From NCBI RefSeq assembly GCF_013377015.1, contig NZ_JACABA010000001.1:331554-395553 (forward strand): DNA of 64,000 nt, in the 5' to 3' direction. Positions 45,156 to 56,528 of the stretch are shown piece by piece. Within the stretch, counting starts at the first letter, position 1; each line of letters opens with the position of its first letter. This DNA is from Rhodopseudomonas sp. (GTDB taxonomy: Bacteria > Pseudomonadota > Alphaproteobacteria > Rhizobiales > Xanthobacteraceae). A program made the translations under genes and the position numbers. The notes below the pieces were generated by a model that had not been told where the DNA came from, made no database searches, and was given only the letters and a program-made list of their open reading frames with translations.

Positions 45156-46073
45156 GTTGCTGAACACCCGACTGGCGAGTACGTCGGAAGCCTCCAGCGT
45201 CATAATGTCGTCCGCGGTCAGCACCCGATCGAGATCCGCGACCAGCCGGTTGGCCTGACGTAGCCGGATGCGGTCGAGCGCATTGCGGATCGACCGCGCG
45301 TTGGCGAATAGCGGCTGGGTCTTGCGCATCGCGATATAGCGCTCGAACGCCGCTCGTGCCTCGGCATCGAACTTGTAGTTCTGCTCGGTCAGCATCAATT
45401 CGGCGATCTGCAACAATTCGCTGTCCGAATAGTCCGGAAAATCGATGTGGTGCGCGATCCGCGAGCGAAAGCCCGGATTGCTGGCGAAGAATTTCTCCAT
45501 CCGGTCGCCATAGCCGGCCAGAATCACCACCAGATCATCGCGTTGGTTCTCCATCACCTGCAATAGGATCTCGATCGCCTCCTGGCCGTAGTCGCGTTCA
45601 TTGTCGGGGCGATAGAGGTAGTAAGCCTCGTCGATGAACAGCACGCCGCCCATCGCCTTCTTCAGCACTTCCTTGGTCTTCGGCGCGGTGTGGCCGATAT
45701 ATTGCCCGACCAACTCGTCGCGGGTCACCGACACCACATGGCCGCGGCGGACGAAACCGAGCCGATACAGAATGTCGGCCATCCGCAGCGCCACCGTGGT
45801 CTTGCCGGTGCCGGGATTGCCGGTGAACGACATGTGCAGCGTCGGCACCTCATGCGCCAGATTCATCCGCTTGCGCAGCCGCTCGATCAGCAGCAGCGAG
45901 GCGATCTCGCGAATCCTCGTTTTCACCGGACGCAGACCGATCAGCTCGCGGTCGAGCTGATCCAGCACCTCGCCGATGCCGACCGCCTCGAACTCCTGGC
46001 GCAGATCGATCCGCTCGGCGGAGGCCGCCTCCGCGCTCCCCGCCGCGACCGCGCTGGTCGGCTCGCCGCTCAC
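45141..46073 (-). CDS. cbbX: Red-type Rubisco activase CbbX
   Basis: AAA+ protein of 310 residues that remodels inhibited red-type Rubisco by pulling on the CbbL C-terminus. Walker A GNPGTGKT is at 85-92, the pore loop with aromatic Tyr in YIGHT near 125, and Walker B LFIDEA near 145-150. The sensor and arginine-finger region [17 protein letters not shown] follows. Its start overlaps the cbbS stop by four bases (46070-46073), so it is coupled to the Rubisco subunits. Confidence 0.96.
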   Translation of the reverse strand: MSGEPTSAVAAGSAEAASAERIDLRQEFEAVGIGEVLDQLDRELIGLRPVKTRIREIASLLLIERLRKRMNLAHEVPTLHMSFTGNPGTGKTTVALRMADILYRLGFVRRGHVVSVTRDELVGQYIGHTAPKTKEVLKKAMGGVLFIDEAYYLYRPDNERDYGQEAIEILLQVMENQRDDLVVILAGYGDRMEKFFASNPGFRSRIAHHIDFPDYSDSELLQIAELMLTEQNYKFDAEARAAFERYIAMRKTQPLFANARSIRNALDRIRLRQANRLVADLDRVLTADDIMTLEASDVLASRVFSNGKSA

Positions 46074-46495
46074 GCGCCACCGTAACGGCTACCCTCGGGG
46101 CGATCGACCGCGTAGGACTTGGTGGTGTAGCGGAGGTTGCGGCCGTCGGTCTCCTGGCGTTCGAGCCGGAAGCCGGGCTCGACCTTCGGCCGGTTGACGA
46201 TGAACGACAGCCGCACCGACTCCCAGCCATGGCTGGAGTCGAACGCCGACAGCCGGATGTAGCGATCGCCATAGACCTTGCGGCATTCGTTCAGTTCCAT
46301 CAGCACGCCGGCGGCGTCGCGCAGGTCGAACATCGGCAGACCCCACATTTCCCAGAAGGTGTTGCGGGGATGCGGATCGTCGGTGAATTCCAGATTCACC
46401 GCCCAGCCCTTGCCGAGCGCATACTGCACCTGTTTGGAGATCTGCTCGTCGGTGAGATCGGGCAGGAACGAAAAGCAACCTTGGGTGACTCGCAT
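46070..46495 (-). CDS. cbbS: Rubisco small subunit, red type
   Basis: 141 residues, starting [19 protein letters not shown], with [13 protein letters not shown] and a C-terminal extension ([19 protein letters not shown]) that forms the extra beta-hairpin of red-type small subunits. It assembles with CbbL as an L8S8 enzyme. The ATG lies 168 bases after the cbbL stop; the gap is mostly filled by a palindromic repeat. Confidence 0.96.
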   Translation of the reverse strand: MRVTQGCFSFLPDLTDEQISKQVQYALGKGWAVNLEFTDDPHPRNTFWEMWGLPMFDLRDAAGVLMELNECRKVYGDRYIRLSAFDSSHGWESVRLSFIVNRPKVEPGFRLERQETDGRNLRYTTKSYAVDRPEGSRYGGA

Positions 46496-46536
46496 TGAAT
46501 GGCTCCTTGGTGTCTGGAAATCAACGGTTTGAGTTC

Positions 46537-46619
46537 GTCATTGCGAGCGTGGCGACGCAATCCAGAGCGCAGAACACGGAGTGACTGGATTGCTTCGTGG
46601 CTTCGCTCCTCGCAATGAC
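46537..46619. repeat. 83-bp imperfect palindromic repeat between cbbL and cbbS
   Basis: The left arm GTCATTGCGAGCGTGGCGAC-GCAATCCAG and the right arm CTGGATTGCTTCGTGGCTTC-GCTCCTCGCAATGAC are near-inverted copies around a central segment AGCGCAGAACACGGAGTGA. The arms match the common Bradyrhizobium/Rhodopseudomonas intergenic repeat type that contains CATTGCGAGGAGCGAAG. In the cbbLSX transcript the element would fold into a long hairpin between the two Rubisco subunit genes. Confidence 0.8.
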
Positions 46620-46663
46620 CACTCGAGTGCCTGATGACGTTGCTGGCTTCTCGACGCTGGCTG

Positions 46664-48462
<1,799 letters not shown>

Positions 48463-49431
48463 ATGGCCAAGCAATTCCGTACGGTTTCGATCCGGCAGTT
48501 GCGGGCGTTGGCGGCGCTGGCCTCTAACGGCAGCATCACCGCCGCCGCCAACAAGCTGCACCTCACCCAGCCGGCGGTGACGCTGCAATTGCGCAATCTG
48601 CAGGCGCTCGCCGGGCTGCCGCTGATCCAGCGCACGAGCGACGGAATGTTGCTGACCGAGGCCGGCACTGAAGTACTTGCGCTGTGCGAACGGATCGAGG
48701 CGGCGATCGCCGCTTGCGAGACATCGCTGGACATGATCGCGGGCAAGACCGCGGGACGAGTGTCGATCGGCGCGGTGAGCACCGCAAAATACTTCGTACC
48801 GTTCGCGATCTCCGGATTCCTGAAGCTGCATCCGAAGATCGACGTCAAGCTCTCGATCGGCAACCGTCAGGAGATCGGCAGCGCGTTGCGCGGCTACGAG
48901 CTCGACATCGCGATTATGGGTCGCCCGCCGGTCGACATCGACGTGGACGTTCACCTAATCGGCGACCATCCGCACGTCATCATCGCGCCGACCGTGCACC
49001 GGCTGGCGCACAAGCAGAACATCGCCCTAGCCGACCTCGCCGACGAAACCTTCCTGACCCGCGAGCCGGGCTCGGGCACACGCAGCCTGATGGAGCAGTT
49101 GTTCGGCTCGGCCGGAATCCGGCCCACCATCGGCATGGAAATGGCCAGCAATGAAACCATCAAGCAGGCGGTGATCGCGGGACTCGGCATCGCCTTCATC
49201 TCCGCGCATACGGTGGCGACCGATCTCGACGAGAGAAGAATGGTGGTCCTTGACGTCGTCGGCCTGCCGATCGTGCGGCAATGGTTCGTGGTCAGCCGCA
49301 AGGACAAGGTGCTGCTGCCGCCGGCGCGCGCGATGCTGGATTTTCTCAGCGCCCAGGGATCGCAGTTTCTGCCCAGGACCCATGGGCGGATCCGCCTGAC
49401 CCGGCCGTCGATCCGCGCCAAGCGCACCTGA
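48463..49431 (+). CDS. cbbR: LysR-type regulator CbbR
   Basis: 322-residue regulator with an N-terminal winged HTH (RQLRALAALASNGSITAAAN then LTQPAVTLQLRNLQ, about residues 10-45) and a periplasmic-binding-like effector domain (GRVSIGAVSTAKYFVPFAISGF onward). Divergent placement beside cbbL identifies it as CbbR. ATG at 48463 is preferred to a TTG 33 bases earlier. CbbR proteins respond to Calvin-cycle metabolites. In R. palustris CGA009 a CbbRRS two-component system lies between these genes; here it is absent. Confidence 0.93.
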   Translation: MAKQFRTVSIRQLRALAALASNGSITAAANKLHLTQPAVTLQLRNLQALAGLPLIQRTSDGMLLTEAGTEVLALCERIEAAIAACETSLDMIAGKTAGRVSIGAVSTAKYFVPFAISGFLKLHPKIDVKLSIGNRQEIGSALRGYELDIAIMGRPPVDIDVDVHLIGDHPHVIIAPTVHRLAHKQNIALADLADETFLTREPGSGTRSLMEQLFGSAGIRPTIGMEMASNETIKQAVIAGLGIAFISAHTVATDLDERRMVVLDVVGLPIVRQWFVVSRKDKVLLPPARAMLDFLSAQGSQFLPRTHGRIRLTRPSIRAKRT

Positions 49432-49450
49432 CGGCCAATTGGCCGTCAGG
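49427..49450. terminator. Perfect 24-bp palindrome at the cbbR-hemA convergence
   Basis: CCTGACGGCC (49427-49436) and GGCCGTCAGG (49441-49450) pair perfectly around AATT. The palindrome includes the cbbR stop codon and lies 34 bases before the hemA stop on the other strand. A 10-bp GC-rich stem with a 4-base loop fits a bidirectional terminator, though no T-run follows. Confidence 0.6.
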
Positions 49451-49484
49451 GAAGGCGCGAAAGCTATCCCGCCTGAGTGCTTGC

Positions 49485-50696
49485 TTACGCCGCCTTGGCG
49501 AGGCCGAGCTTGGCCCAGATCTCGCTGAGCGCCTGCACCAGATGCTCGATGTCGGCATCGCTGTGATGCGGCGACGGCGTGATCCGCAGCCGCTCGGTGC
49601 CGCGCGGAACCGTCGGATAATTGATCGGTTGCACGTAGATGCCGAAGCGGTCGATCAACTCGTCGCTGATCTGCTTGCACAGCACGGCGTCGCCGACCAT
49701 CACCGGAACGATGTGGCTGGGATTGGGAAGATGCGCCACCCCGGCCTGGTCGAGCCGCGCGCGTAGCCGCGCCACGCGATCCTGGTGGCGCTCGCGCTCG
49801 ACCGAACTCGACCGCAGATGCTGGATGCTGGCCAGCGCGCCAGCGGCGACCGCCGGCGGAATCGACGTGCTGAAGATGAAGCCGGAGGCGAAGCTGCGGA
49901 CAAAGTCGCACACCGCAGCCGAGCCGGCGATATAGCCGCCGACCACGCCAAACGCCTTGGCCAGCGTGCCTTCGATGATGGTGAGGCGATGGCTGAGGCC
50001 TTCGCGATCGGCGACGCCGCCGCCGTTCGGACCGTATAGGCCGACGCCGTGCACTTCGTCGAGATAGGTCATCGCGTGGGCGGCATCGGCGACGTCGCAA
50101 ATTTCTGCGATCGGCGCGATATCGCCATCCATCGAATACACCGACTCGAACGCCACCAGCTTCGGCACACTCGGGTCGAGATCGGCGAGCTTGCGCTCGA
50201 GATCGCGGACGTCGTTGTGGGCAAAGATCCGGGTTTCGCTTCGGCTGTGCCGGATTCCCTCGATCATCGAGGCGTGATTGAGCTCATCGGACAGGATCAC
50301 GCAGCCGGGCATCCGCGAGGCGAGCGTGCTGAGCGATGCCATGTTGGACATGTAGCCCGAGTTGAACAGCAGCGCCGCCTCCTTGCCGTGCAGCGCCGCC
50401 AATTCCTGTTCAAGCAGCACGTGATAGTGATTGGTGCCTGCGATGTTGCGGGTGCCGCCAGCGCCGGCGCCGCAGGAGTCGAGCGCCTCGTGCATCGCCT
50501 TCAGCACCGCCGGGTGCTGGCCCATGCCGAGATAATCGTTCGAACACCACACCGTGACTTCGGCCTTGCCATCCCGGCCGTGATGCGTGGCTTTCGGGAA
50601 CGATCCGGCGTGACGCTCAAGATCGGCAAACACCCGATAACGTCCCTCGCGATGGAGGCCCTCAATCTGACGACGGAAATACGCTTCGTAGTTCAT
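49485..50696 (-). CDS. hemA: 5-Aminolevulinate synthase
   Basis: PLP enzyme of 403 residues condensing glycine and succinyl-CoA to 5-aminolevulinate, the first step of haem and bacteriochlorophyll synthesis in alphaproteobacteria. [20 protein letters not shown] is the usual start, [10 protein letters not shown] and [11 protein letters not shown] the substrate site, and EGTLAKAFG the catalytic Lys247. Its ATG overlaps the puhE stop (50693-50696). As the last gene of the photosynthesis chain it ties tetrapyrrole supply to pigment synthesis; another hemA copy elsewhere is likely but not visible. Confidence 0.96.
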   Translation of the reverse strand: MNYEAYFRRQIEGLHREGRYRVFADLERHAGSFPKATHHGRDGKAEVTVWCSNDYLGMGQHPAVLKAMHEALDSCGAGAGGTRNIAGTNHYHVLLEQELAALHGKEAALLFNSGYMSNMASLSTLASRMPGCVILSDELNHASMIEGIRHSRSETRIFAHNDVRDLERKLADLDPSVPKLVAFESVYSMDGDIAPIAEICDVADAAHAMTYLDEVHGVGLYGPNGGGVADREGLSHRLTIIEGTLAKAFGVVGGYIAGSAAVCDFVRSFASGFIFSTSIPPAVAAGALASIQHLRSSSVERERHQDRVARLRARLDQAGVAHLPNPSHIVPVMVGDAVLCKQISDELIDRFGIYVQPINYPTVPRGTERLRITPSPHHSDADIEHLVQALSEIWAKLGLAKAA

Positions 50697-51766
50697 GATG
50701 TCCTCCCGTTGACGGTTGCTGCCGGCTCTCCGCCGATTCCGATCCGCGCCGGAGCCAATTCGCCCCTCGGATGCTGCTCCAGAAAGGTCTGCCTGAACTG
50801 GTCTTCGAGCCGCTGCCGGGCACAGACGCTGCGCGCCTTCGGCGGTGCCTCTTCCTTGCGGACGCTCGGCACTACGACGAGCTGCGGTGCCGCGGCCCGC
50901 GCCTCGGGACTCGTGGAGGGCGACTCGAAAACTTGCTTGGCCGCGCCAAGTTCAGTCGTGGCTGCGACGGTGGATGGATTCGTTTCCATGGTGATGTTCT
51001 CCGGCGGAAAACCTGCGCGAATACCCCAGCTCCACAGCGTCATCGCCGGTAGCGGGAGCAGCATGAACCAATGCTCGACAACGCCGAGCGCAAACAGCGT
51101 CGAGACCAGCGTGAGACCGACGACCTCGAATGGGGTCGCGGCAACTTCGACGATCCGCTGTACCATCACAACGAGCACAGCGGTCGCCAGCGTGACCGAG
51201 AGCGGAAAGAACGCGCTCACCGGTTTGCGTGCGAAATACGTCTTCAGAAACTGCACGGCGTCCGGCATCAATTCATCGTTGGTCACCGGCACGCCGAGAA
51301 ACAGATTGATCTTCGCGCTCTGCCGCAGCACCCAGAGCGCCACATAGGTCCACAGGCCGACCTGGTTGTCCGCGTTGAGGGTCAGCGCGGCGACCACAGC
51401 GCCGCAGGTCAACAGGCACACTTCGTGATAGATGATCGCCTGCAACGCGAAGCTCAGGCGCTGAATGCCTTTGGCTTCCGGCGGGCACGGCTCGGCGCGC
51501 GGACCGGTCAGCCAGCCGGACAGGAACGCGATCTCCTGCGCGCCCCACAGGAAGATGATGCAGCTGAAGGCCATATAGGCCGCACCCACACTGGTGTCGT
51601 TCGCCGTCACGGACAGGCCGCACAGCGCCACCGTAAGCATCCCGCCGGCGCATACCAGCCGCAGCATTCCGGAGCGGCCGACACTGCCGACCAGCAACAG
51701 CACGGCCCCGGTGCTGAACCACCAGACGAACGCCGCGTAGAATGGTGGGCCTAGGTATGAGGCCAT
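50693..51766 (-). CDS. puhE: Photosynthetic complex assembly protein PuhE
   Basis: 357-residue membrane protein. It begins [20 protein letters not shown] and has about seven hydrophobic segments to roughly residue 255, including [19 protein letters not shown] soluble tail of some 95 residues rich in Ala, Pro and charged residues follows. The ATG at 51766 has GAGGGGAG upstream and sits 13 bases after acsF; the frame stays open further upstream, inside acsF, but that part is not coding. PuhE helps reaction-centre/light-harvesting assembly or pigment balance in Rhodobacter; the precise role is unclear. Confidence 0.87.
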   Translation of the reverse strand: MASYLGPPFYAAFVWWFSTGAVLLLVGSVGRSGMLRLVCAGGMLTVALCGLSVTANDTSVGAAYMAFSCIIFLWGAQEIAFLSGWLTGPRAEPCPPEAKGIQRLSFALQAIIYHEVCLLTCGAVVAALTLNADNQVGLWTYVALWVLRQSAKINLFLGVPVTNDELMPDAVQFLKTYFARKPVSAFFPLSVTLATAVLVVMVQRIVEVAATPFEVVGLTLVSTLFALGVVEHWFMLLPLPAMTLWSWGIRAGFPPENITMETNPSTVAATTELGAAKQVFESPSTSPEARAAAPQLVVVPSVRKEEAPPKARSVCARQRLEDQFRQTFLEQHPRGELAPARIGIGGEPAATVNGRTS

Positions 51767-51779
51767 GAAGTTACTCCCC

Positions 51780-52880
51780 TCACCACGCCGGCCGCAGGCC
51801 GATGACGCGGGGCAGTTCGTTGCGCTTCGCAGGCAGCAGGAACAGGCGTGCGAACGCCAGCGCGGCCTGCGCCGCCAGCAGCGGCCGCCTGATCTTGCCG
51901 AGCAGCCCCTGCGAACGGCTGTCAGCGATCTTGTCCGAAACCACCCGGAGCCGCTCAAGCCCGGCGACGAACCGCGGATCGTCGAGATTGATGGTGACCG
52001 GGAACACCTGCTTGGAGATTTCGGTGGTGATCCGGAACACCTGCATGTCGTAGTCGGTCGGATCCATCCCGAGCGCCTCGTGGAACGCCGGGCGCATGTG
52101 ATCGCGCACATACATCGTGGCAAACACCGCCAGCAGGAAGAACCGGATCCATAGCTTGTTGACGCCGCGCAGCAGCGACGGATCGGCGCGCATCAGCAGC
52201 GCGAAGGCCTCGCCGTGGCGGAACTCGTCGTTGCACCAGCTCTCGAACCATTTGAAAATCGGATGGAACTGGCGTTCCGGATGACGCTCCATCTGCCGGA
52301 AGATGGTGATGTAGCGGGCGTAACCGATCTTTTCCGACAGATAGGTCGCATAGAAGATGAATTTCGGCCGGAAATAAGTGTACTTCTTCACCTTGGTGAG
52401 GAATCCGAGGTCGACACCGATGCCGTGATCCTTCAGAATCTCGTTGATGAAGCCGGCATGCCTAGCCTCGTCGCGGCTGAGATAGCCGAACAGTTCCTGA
52501 ATTTCCTTGTTCTTGATCCGCTTCTTGATTTCCGAATACAGCACGCAACCGGAGAACTCCGCGGTCAGCGAGCTCACCAGAAAGTCTTTGAACTCCTTGC
52601 GCAGTTCCGGCGGCAGCTGCTCGAGATCGTAGTTGAATTCGTCCTGCTTCTTGAAATGCGCCTTGTTGTAATCGGCGCGCAATTCCTTGATCATTGCGTT
52701 CCACTCGGAACGCACCAGGCTGACGTCAAGGCGATCCATGGCCGCGTAGTCGGTGGTGTAGAACCGCGGCGTGAGAATGGTGTCCTCGCGTGCGATATCG
52801 AGGCTCTCGCGACTACCCTTGATTTCGGGCCGTGAACTCTTCTGCAGGCTGCCTTGGGCACCACCCTCCATCGGAATCAT
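51780..52880 (-). CDS. acsF: Mg-protoporphyrin IX monomethyl ester oxidative cyclase (aerobic)
   Basis: Di-iron oxygen-dependent enzyme that forms ring E of bacteriochlorophyll. The 366-residue protein has the metal ligands in [12 protein letters not shown] (Glu108), SRDEARHAG (Glu138 and His141) and [11 protein letters not shown] (second ExxH). [20 protein letters not shown] is typical of the N-terminal part. GGAGG precedes the ATG. It overlaps the upstream 101-residue gene by four bases. Its presence shows pigment can be made with oxygen present; an anaerobic BchE may exist elsewhere. Confidence 0.96.
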   Translation of the reverse strand: MIPMEGGAQGSLQKSSRPEIKGSRESLDIAREDTILTPRFYTTDYAAMDRLDVSLVRSEWNAMIKELRADYNKAHFKKQDEFNYDLEQLPPELRKEFKDFLVSSLTAEFSGCVLYSEIKKRIKNKEIQELFGYLSRDEARHAGFINEILKDHGIGVDLGFLTKVKKYTYFRPKFIFYATYLSEKIGYARYITIFRQMERHPERQFHPIFKWFESWCNDEFRHGEAFALLMRADPSLLRGVNKLWIRFFLLAVFATMYVRDHMRPAFHEALGMDPTDYDMQVFRITTEISKQVFPVTINLDDPRFVAGLERLRVVSDKIADSRSQGLLGKIRRPLLAAQAALAFARLFLLPAKRNELPRVIGLRPAW

Positions 52881-53182
52881 CTTACCCTCCCATTTGAAAA
52901 GCTGACTTCGTATAGTTCGGTCAGTTCGAGATATCCTTCCAGCCGCGCGCGGATCCGGTCGAACAGACCGGCGCGCACCACGGTCGCCGTACGCCTCACG
53001 ACGAGACGTTCGCCGAATTCGACGTGGGTCGGCGCGTCGTGCACAGTGACCTCGTCGCCGGGGCCAATCTCGACGTCGCCGTCGAGAATCACGTGCGCGT
53101 GCAGGGTTTCCGACGTCTGCTCGATTTCCACCGTGCAGGGCACATCGAAGCTGGTGCGTTTCCCTAATCGGATCATGCTCAT
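52877..53182 (-). CDS. Unrecognised 101-residue protein in the puhC-acsF interval
   Basis: Small soluble protein starting [20 protein letters not shown]. It is beta-rich by pattern ([20 protein letters not shown], then [16 protein letters not shown]), with a helical C-terminal part ([20 protein letters not shown]). No membrane segment or signal peptide is seen. Both ends overlap neighbours by four bases (puhC stop and acsF start), so it is made in step with the assembly and cyclase proteins. It occupies the place of the small orf called puhD in Rhodobacter but is longer; I cannot claim homology. A role in cyclase or complex assembly is inference. Confidence 0.8.
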   Translation of the reverse strand: MSMIRLGKRTSFDVPCTVEIEQTSETLHAHVILDGDVEIGPGDEVTVHDAPTHVEFGERLVVRRTATVVRAGLFDRIRARLEGYLELTELYEVSFSNGRVR

Positions 53183-53637
53183 TGCGAGCTGTCCTGATTT
53201 TTCATGAGCCGAGCAAAGGCCGCCAGGTTGCTGGACCCGAAGGCATTCAGATCGATCTGCTTGTTGTTGGACGTGTCGGTCAGCGTCAGCTGCCCGTTTT
53301 CGAAGCGGGCGAGACGAAACGGCGGCTCGCTGCCGATGGCGGCCAGCTTGCGTTCGCGCGCAAGGCCGCGCAGCACCACCCGGACGAAGCCCGATTCACC
53401 CGGCGCCAGCGAGTGGAGCAACTTACGATCGCTCGCATCGTAGACCAGCACCGATCCGTCGGCGCTGTCTTCGAACTGAAGACTGCGGCTTTCAACCATC
53501 GCCGGGAGGGTCATATGAACGGAGCCCACACCGGTTAGCCGCGACGTCGCCGTTGCCGTCAGTGCGAACAGCACCAACGCGCCGGCGGCCAACAGCGCGC
53601 CCTTCGGAACTTTGATATCGTGTTCAGCGTGCTCCAT
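53179..53637 (-). CDS. puhC: Photosynthetic complex assembly protein PuhC
   Basis: 152 residues: short cytosolic start, one membrane helix ([18 protein letters not shown], about 13-30) and a periplasmic domain including [21 protein letters not shown] and [19 protein letters not shown]. PuhC is needed for normal reaction-centre and core-antenna organisation in Rhodobacter. Order after puhA-puhB supports the call. The gene begins 14 bases after puhB and overlaps the next gene by four bases. Confidence 0.9.
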   Translation of the reverse strand: MEHAEHDIKVPKGALLAAGALVLFALTATATSRLTGVGSVHMTLPAMVESRSLQFEDSADGSVLVYDASDRKLLHSLAPGESGFVRVVLRGLARERKLAAIGSEPPFRLARFENGQLTLTDTSNNKQIDLNAFGSSNLAAFARLMKNQDSSQ

Positions 53638-53651
53638 TTCGATCTCCGTTT

Positions 53652-54311
53652 TCAGGCTGCAACCGTTGTTGACGATGACAGCGGGCCAGAGGCCGGTCCG
53701 CTGTTAGCCAGTCTGACCAGAGATATTTCTGATAAGTCGTGCTGCCCCTTCAGGGCTTCAGCGAGTTTGGCGGCAACGTTGGCAACGTCGGGCACCGAAG
53801 TCAGCATCGGCTCTGGTGCCCGCATCCGCCACGGGCGGATGTGGGGCCAGAGCAACACGTAGGAGACGCGCGGGGTATCGGCGAGCTGCAGAGGAATGTC
53901 GCCTGAACCATCGCGATTGGTCCGCAAGGCCGCGTTGGCGATCTTGCCGAGCGGGATGTTCATCGTCAGCGGCAGCGCAACGCCAGTCTGCAGGAGAATG
54001 CGCTTGCTGGTGATGGTGTAGCAGGTGGCACGCCGGAACAGCCAGGCGAGGACGGCAAGCAATGAAATGCCGCCCAGCGTCAGGATGGCAAGCGGCAGCG
54101 CCGACGCCACCGCTTCGCCGATCAGCTGGCCCGAAGACCAGCCTGACCAGCTTTTCCACGACACCAGGAGGACCAGATAGATCAGGACCTCCCTGATGTG
54201 AAAGGATCGGAGCGCCAATCCTTTGTAGGTCGGCTTCCCCTGCCAGATCACGCGTTCTCCTTCCGGCAACGGCGAGGGAAGCTCACGAAACTGGCTGGGG
54301 GCCTGCGTCAT
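53652..54311 (-). CDS. puhB: Photosynthetic complex assembly protein PuhB (PH-like domain)
   Basis: 219 residues. ELPSPLPEGERVIWQGKPTYKGLALRSFHI is the characteristic start, given in part. Two or three membrane helices follow (about 40-90), then a bacterial PH-like domain with CYTITSKRILLQTGVALP. PuhB is a dimeric reaction-centre assembly factor in Rhodobacter. Its ATG overlaps the puhA stop (54308-54311). Confidence 0.92.
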   Translation of the reverse strand: MTQAPSQFRELPSPLPEGERVIWQGKPTYKGLALRSFHIREVLIYLVLLVSWKSWSGWSSGQLIGEAVASALPLAILTLGGISLLAVLAWLFRRATCYTITSKRILLQTGVALPLTMNIPLGKIANAALRTNRDGSGDIPLQLADTPRVSYVLLWPHIRPWRMRAPEPMLTSVPDVANVAAKLAEALKGQHDLSEISLVRLANSGPASGPLSSSTTVAA

Positions 54312-55072
54312 ACGATCGGCTCCTGACGGTCCGGCGTGGCGTAAAGCGTACCGGCGCCGTAGTAGGCGACGATCTTGTCTTCCTCGAGCTTGGTGACCTG
54401 ATCGGCCTTGGCCACGCCCGGTGCATCGGCGAACTGGCTACCGAGAATGGCGTCGACGCGGATAATGCCCCGTCCGATCAACGCGAACGGCACCGGAAGC
54501 AGGACCTTCCGCTTGCCCTTCGCCGAGGTGACCTCGACCTCCAAGTAACGAAGCAGTACCTCGGCGCGATCGACCCAGGCATCAGTCACGACACCGCCGA
54601 CGACACCGTCGCAACCGACCACTTTGAGGCCGATCGGATTCGGATCGCGCGGATCGAGCGTGAAGCTCTTGGCGGCACGCAGCGGCACGATCGCCGGAAC
54701 GTTCTCCAGCGTGAGTTCGGGAACATCTTCACGGGCGGCGTAGGACCCCGGTCCGACGCCATCAGCGAACGGATTGCCGGTCGGCACGAATGGCGCACCA
54801 GGCCACGGAGCGGTCGGGGCCAACGCGACGTCGCGACGATCGTTGTCCTTGCTGGGAACGGTGGCCGTGTGACCGCCGCGCAGCAGATAGGTCTTCGGAT
54901 CCGGCGGATTCGGAATGCCCAGCTGGGTGAGGCGGCCACCGCCGGTATCCGAAATCAGCGGATATCCCTCGCGCTTGTCTTCGCGGCGGAGATAGAAAAT
55001 CAAGGCCGCAAAGAAAATCCAAAATGCGTACAGTGTGACCTGTGCGACGTCCATATAGGCTCCGGCTTGCAT
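54308..55072 (-). CDS. puhA: Photosynthetic reaction-centre H subunit
   Basis: 254 residues with one N-terminal membrane helix (MDVAQVTLYAFWIFFAALIFYLRRED in part, about 7-32). A cytosolic PRC-barrel domain follows, including GLKVVGCDGVVGGVVTDAWVDRAE and RYLEVEV, where the Glu near QB proton uptake lies. KREGYPLISD is a hallmark of the segment after the helix. GAGGAAGGGG is placed before the ATG at 55072. It lies 22 bases after lhaA and leads the puhABC group. Confidence 0.95.
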   Translation of the reverse strand: MQAGAYMDVAQVTLYAFWIFFAALIFYLRREDKREGYPLISDTGGGRLTQLGIPNPPDPKTYLLRGGHTATVPSKDNDRRDVALAPTAPWPGAPFVPTGNPFADGVGPGSYAAREDVPELTLENVPAIVPLRAAKSFTLDPRDPNPIGLKVVGCDGVVGGVVTDAWVDRAEVLLRYLEVEVTSAKGKRKVLLPVPFALIGRGIIRVDAILGSQFADAPGVAKADQVTKLEEDKIVAYYGAGTLYATPDRQEPIV

Positions 55073-55094
55073 GGGACCGACCCCTTCCTCGTTG

Positions 55095-56528
55095 TTAACC
55101 TGGAAATTCGGCTAGGCCGAATTTGGATGAAGATTGCGAAAAGCTCGTCTGTGCTGTGCGCACGAGTGGGCCGACCGCAACCAGCGTTGCGAACAGCAAC
55201 GCGATTTCGATGTTGTAGACGACGCTGTATCCGGTGGACGGATCTGCAAGGACACGTCCGAGCATTCCACTGGAAGCCAATGACGACACCGCGTCCCGAA
55301 TGCCGCCACCGAGTAGTATTCCGCCGCCCGCCGCGGTCGCCTGTACGGCGCCCCACGTTCCGAGCGCGAGTCCGCTTTCGCCCTTGCTGGCGATCGCCAT
55401 CGCCGCGGTCAACGTCCCGGCGGCGAACAGCCCGCCACCGAAACCGATCAGTGCCGTGCCGATTCTGAACAGCAGCACAGACTGCGCAGGCGCGGCGATA
55501 ATCACTGCGGCAAAGGCGAAGATACCGGCCAGCACGCCGAACCCGGCAACGCGATACGGATCGCCGTTGCGTCCGAGCGACCTTGCCGCGAGGCCGAATC
55601 CGGCCAGCGTTCCCAGCGCGAAGAATGCCGTCAGCGCCGTGGTCTGCCCCACCGTCAATTTCAAGATTTCGGCGCCATACGGCTCGAGCAGAATGTCCTG
55701 CATCGAGAAGCCGGCGGTACCCAGCGCGACCGCGACCAGAACCCGAACCGAGCCGCCGGCGGCGCGGAATTTCGCCCATGACTGATTGAATTGCGCCTGC
55801 ACGCGCTTGGCCGAAGTCAGCGCCGGATTACGGGCTTCCTGCTTCCAGAGCGCGGCAATGTTGAGAAGCATCTGCGTGACCGCGACGCCCTGGATCACCT
55901 GAATGAGCCGCATCTCGCTGAACTCGCGCAGCAACTCGCTGAAGATCAGCGCGCTTCCGGTCATCCCCACCAGCAGCATGACGTAGAGGAATGCGACCAC
56001 ACGGGGCCGCGACTCTTCCGGCGCGATATCAGTCGCCAGCGCAAGACCCGCGGTCTGCGTCGTATGCAGCCCAGCCCCGACCAGAAGGAACGCCAGTGCG
56101 GCGCCGAACTTGCCGTACAGCGCCGGCGATTCGCCAGTGCCTGACAACAGCAACAGCGCGAACGGCATGATTGCGAAGCCGCCGAATTGCAGCAGGGTGC
56201 CGAGCCAGATGTAGGGCACCCGGCGCCAGCCCAGCACGGAGCGATGATTGTCGGACTTGAATCCGATCAGCACGCGGAACGGCGCGAACACCAGCGGCAA
56301 CGACACCATCAGCGAAACCAGCAGCGTCGAGACGCCGAGCTCGACGATCATCACCCGGTTCAGCGTGCCGTTCAGCAGAACGATGGAAATGCCGACCGAA
56401 ACCTGGAACAGCGACAGCCGCAGCAGACGCCCGAGCGGAAGCTCTTTCGTCGCCGCGTCGGCAAACGGCAGGAAGCGGCTCCCCAACCGCATCCAGCCTC
56501 TTGCGAATGTCGCTGCCCACTGGCTCAT
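55095..56528 (-). CDS. lhaA: LhaA/PucC-family light-harvesting 1 assembly transporter-like protein
   Basis: MFS-fold protein of 477 residues with about twelve membrane helices. It starts MSQWAATFARGWMRLGSRFLPFAD and shows LNRVMIVELGVSTLLVSLMVSLPL and GFKSDNHRSVLGWRRVPYIW, highly typical of the bacteriochlorophyll-delivery/LhaA-PucC group. It probably supplies pigment or helps insert LH1 polypeptides. ATG at 56528 overlaps the bchM stop by four bases; an upstream start at 56600 would lie inside bchM. Confidence 0.93.
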   Translation of the reverse strand: MSQWAATFARGWMRLGSRFLPFADAATKELPLGRLLRLSLFQVSVGISIVLLNGTLNRVMIVELGVSTLLVSLMVSLPLVFAPFRVLIGFKSDNHRSVLGWRRVPYIWLGTLLQFGGFAIMPFALLLLSGTGESPALYGKFGAALAFLLVGAGLHTTQTAGLALATDIAPEESRPRVVAFLYVMLLVGMTGSALIFSELLREFSEMRLIQVIQGVAVTQMLLNIAALWKQEARNPALTSAKRVQAQFNQSWAKFRAAGGSVRVLVAVALGTAGFSMQDILLEPYGAEILKLTVGQTTALTAFFALGTLAGFGLAARSLGRNGDPYRVAGFGVLAGIFAFAAVIIAAPAQSVLLFRIGTALIGFGGGLFAAGTLTAAMAIASKGESGLALGTWGAVQATAAGGGILLGGGIRDAVSSLASSGMLGRVLADPSTGYSVVYNIEIALLFATLVAVGPLVRTAQTSFSQSSSKFGLAEFPG

